From assembly GCA_002869425.1 (NCBI GenBank), contig PKSZ01000079.1:1-9017 (forward strand): a stretch of 9,017 nt of DNA, given 5' to 3'. The translations under genes and the position numbers were made by a program. Below the pieces are notes generated by a model. The model saw only the letters and a list, made by a program, of their open reading frames with translations. It was not told where the DNA came from and searched no databases. Below are positions 7,448 through 9,017 of this stretch, one piece after another. Each line of letters starts with the position of its first letter. The first letter of the stretch is position 1. The DNA comes from Marinilabiliales bacterium (lineage in GTDB: Bacteria; Bacteroidota; Bacteroidia; Bacteroidales; BM523).

Positions 7448-7479
7448 CAAAATTACTGATTATTAAAATCAATAGGCAA
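7448..7479 (-). promoter_or_regulatory. Predicted Bacteroidota promoter for recN (-33 TTG and -7 TAATTTTG)
   Basis: On the minus strand TTG at 7479-7477 is followed after 21 bp by TAATTTTG at 7455-7448, which fits the TTG / TAnnTTTG arrangement of Bacteroidota primary-sigma promoters. The -7 box ends 16 bp before the recN ATG, so the leader would be about 10 nt with no Shine-Dalgarno. This is the only promoter in the window with both elements. Confidence 0.55.
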
Positions 7480-7502
7480 TAAATGTAAGTTGTTTTTGAT
7501 TG

Positions 7503-7528
7503 TTCTTTTTTCTATTGCGAAGAAAGAA
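7503..7528 (-). other. Stem-loop over the porD stop codon
   Basis: In the minus-strand transcript UUCUUUCUUC (7528-7519) pairs with GAAAAAAGAA (7512-7503) around the six-base loop GCAAUA: nine of ten positions pair, with one C-A mismatch. The porD stop codon (7512-7514) lies at the loop edge. The stem is A-U rich and no U tract follows, so it is unlikely to be an efficient intrinsic terminator. It may mark a processing or partial termination point between porD and recN. Both arms are low-complexity, which raises the chance of coincidence. Confidence 0.3.
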
Positions 7529-8423
7529 TCTTTTGGTATTTGGATGTATTGGCCGGATCAAGCTCTTTGAGTATTTGAAATACCCGGTTTTTCTCATCAG
7601 GAAATGACTCTGAAAAGATATTGACCAACTCATCTCCTTTTGCTGTCATAATTACCTTTATTATAATCAGGTTTGGTGTTTCCCTGTTTACACGCTGAAT
7701 CAACTTCAGGCTTTCTGCAATTTCAGCCCTTCCCTCATTGGGTTTAGCGACCATGTTATCCAGGCCACTACGATGATATTTGTACATGAACTCACGGACA
7801 CCTGAATATTTATTATTCATAATATTCTCAATCAACCAATATCTGTTATTTCTACCATGTTCAAACGCTTTCCATCCGGATTGTGGTGCATTTTGAGCAT
7901 TATTTACTATTTTCTCTGCTTTCTGAAAAAATTCAGATCCACCTTCCATGGCAAAAGAATCGTAATCCAACCCCAGTATATAATAAACATAAAATGCTAG
8001 AATAGATGTTAAATTGGAAGTATGCTGTGATTCATTAAACTCAAGTGGCTGATATTCAATATAATTAAAATGAAGGTCGTCGTCTTTATGATTGAACATT
8101 ACTGAATTATAGGTAGAGTTATATACAGGACGACTTGACTGTATTTGCAATGTTCCTTTAAACTCATCTGCAGATACCTGTTGCTCAAGGTTTAGTAAAA
8201 AAGTACACTCTATGCGTTCATCAAGATCGTATACATGCTTGGTCCACTTTGTATTGTTCAAAAATTCATATAATTCGCTCTGTAAGGTTTGAAAAATTTG
8301 TTTATTTGTACCCTGAATCTGATTTGAAACTACCTGAACCCTACATTTTAACTCCTGAGCAGACAATAATCCGGCATTAATACAAACCAAGAATACAAAT
8401 AAATATTTGAAAAATCTATGCAT
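7512..8423 (-). CDS. porD: DUF4835 family protein, type IX secretion-associated PorD
   Basis: The 303-residue product begins with a signal peptide (MHRFFKYLFVFLVCINAGLL, ending SAQ at 21-23), so it is exported to the periplasm or outer-membrane side. The mature start ELKCRVQVVSNQIQGTN and the stretch FLNNTKWTKHVYDLDERIEC (54-73) match the Bacteroidota-restricted DUF4835 family, as do GLDYDSFAMEGGSEFF (151-166) and the later GWKAFEHGRNNRYWLIEN (183-200). From memory, this family has been named PorD and tied to type IX secretion in Porphyromonas gingivalis; I am less sure of that role than of the family. The ATG overlaps the end of coaBC by 8 bp, indicating translational coupling, and recN follows. 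The order coaBC-porD-recN recurs in Bacteroidota. No other type IX secretion gene lies in this window. Confidence 0.85.
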   Translation of the reverse strand: MHRFFKYLFVFLVCINAGLLSAQELKCRVQVVSNQIQGTNKQIFQTLQSELYEFLNNTKWTKHVYDLDERIECTFLLNLEQQVSADEFKGTLQIQSSRPVYNSTYNSVMFNHKDDDLHFNYIEYQPLEFNESQHTSNLTSILAFYVYYILGLDYDSFAMEGGSEFFQKAEKIVNNAQNAPQSGWKAFEHGRNNRYWLIENIMNNKYSGVREFMYKYHRSGLDNMVAKPNEGRAEIAESLKLIQRVNRETPNLIIIKVIMTAKGDELVNIFSESFPDEKNRVFQILKELDPANTSKYQKILSSQ

Positions 8424-9017
8424 TAAATCTATCTATTATTCTTTGAACAATATCTTTGGCAACATCCTGCTTGCTTTTTAACTCAAAATACTCTTTTTTA
8501 TTGTCCGGGTATAATATCGAAATTTTATTGGTATCAACAGAAAATCCAGCGCCCTTGTCATTCAACGAATTTAAAACAATAAAATCCAGATTTTTCTTTT
8601 TCAGTTTCAAAATTGCATTTTCCTCTTCATGATCTGTTTCCAGGGCAAAACCAATAAGCATCTGTTTATCTGATTTATTTTCACCAAGTGATTTTGCGAT
8701 ATCTTGCGTTGCCACCAAATGAAGATCGAAAGTATCACTGGCACTTTTAACCTTGGTTTCATTTTTCTTAGATGGTCTATAATCTGCAACAGCTGCAGAA
8801 AGAACCGCAATATCCATCTGGTTGAAAATTTCCATGGATGCATCATACATTTGAGAAGCACTTTCCACCTCAATCTTCTTTATACCCTCCGGAACCTTTA
8901 GATCAACAGGTCCACTAATTAATGTTACATCAGCTCCCATACGATAAAGTTCAGCTGCAATAGCATAGCCCATCTTCCCTGAACTTCTGTTACCAATAAA
9001 CCTGACAGGGTCGATTG
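8416..9017 (-). CDS. coaBC: CoaBC, phosphopantothenoylcysteine synthase (CoaB) part; 5' end beyond the window
   Basis: The frame is open to the right edge: before the Met at 8971-8973 there are 14 more in-frame codons reading IDPVRFIGNRSSGK, the family motif that starts the CoaB domain. That Met is therefore internal, and the CoaC decarboxylase half and real start lie outside. CoaB joins 4'-phosphopantothenate to cysteine using CTP; CoaC then decarboxylates the product to 4'-phosphopantetheine for coenzyme A. About 199 residues are visible: NRSSGKMGYAIA with the conserved Asn, LISGP, AAVADYRP, a KVKS sequence where E. coli has the KIKK motif, GFALET, KLKKKNLDFIVLN (with the Lys and Asp typical of the active-site region) and GAGF..DTN. 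The C-terminus IIDRFNA ends in a TAG overlapping the porD start. The domain looks intact and functional. Confidence 0.95.
   Translation of the reverse strand, partial: IDPVRFIGNRSSGKMGYAIAAELYRMGADVTLISGPVDLKVPEGIKKIEVESASQMYDASMEIFNQMDIAVLSAAVADYRPSKKNETKVKSASDTFDLHLVATQDIAKSLGENKSDKQMLIGFALETDHEEENAILKLKKKNLDFIVLNSLNDKGAGFSVDTNKISILYPDNKKEYFELKSKQDVAKDIVQRIIDRFNA

Noticed and set aside
8607..8901. Two short frames (8607-8873 minus, 8704-8901 plus) within coaBC
   Set aside because: Both overlap the conserved CoaB coding sequence and encode nothing recognisable.
8971..8973. ATG as the start of a short CoaB-like protein
   Set aside because: The conserved CoaB motif continues in frame upstream to the window edge, so this Met (in GKMGYAIA) is internal.

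Overview
The window is a 9 kb piece of a Bacteroidota chromosome (phylum-level call). The evidence is: a Bacteroidota-restricted protein of the DUF4835/PorD family between coaBC and recN; a FabI of the Bacteroidota type; start codons without Shine-Dalgarno sequences; A+T-rich gaps; and copies of the Bacteroidota -7 promoter box TAnnTTTG just upstream of four genes. Finer taxonomy is not supported. All seven genes lie on the minus strand, so transcription runs from position 9017 towards 1. The longest gap without a gene is 155 bp.

Right side (9017 to about 5776), housekeeping block: the C-terminal CoaB half of the bifunctional coenzyme A enzyme CoaBC (cut by the window edge), overlapping by 8 bp a DUF4835/PorD envelope protein linked to the type IX secretion system, then the repair ATPase RecN with its own predicted promoter. 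Middle (5620 to 3644): FabI enoyl-ACP reductase, then a LacI-family regulator with its own predicted -7 box and no sugar-utilisation genes beside it. Left side (3571 to 1), envelope/exported proteins: an 849-residue protein with a signal peptide, an N-terminal CAP (SCP/PR-1) domain, a divergent OmpA-like domain and a cysteine-bearing C-terminus, then an exported M28 metallopeptidase resembling carboxypeptidase Q, cut by the left edge.

The genes do not form one pathway. CoaBC and FabI both serve acyl-carrier and lipid metabolism (4'-phosphopantetheine supply and the last step of fatty-acid elongation). PorD, the CAP/OmpA-like protein and the peptidase belong to the envelope or periplasm. I see no mobile element, phage, CRISPR array, defence locus, tRNA or rRNA. 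The least described object is the CAP plus OmpA-like protein, which also has an unusual TTG start. The other items of interest are the repeated promoter octamer, the natural substitutions at the triclosan-contact positions of FabI, and the orphan LacI regulator.
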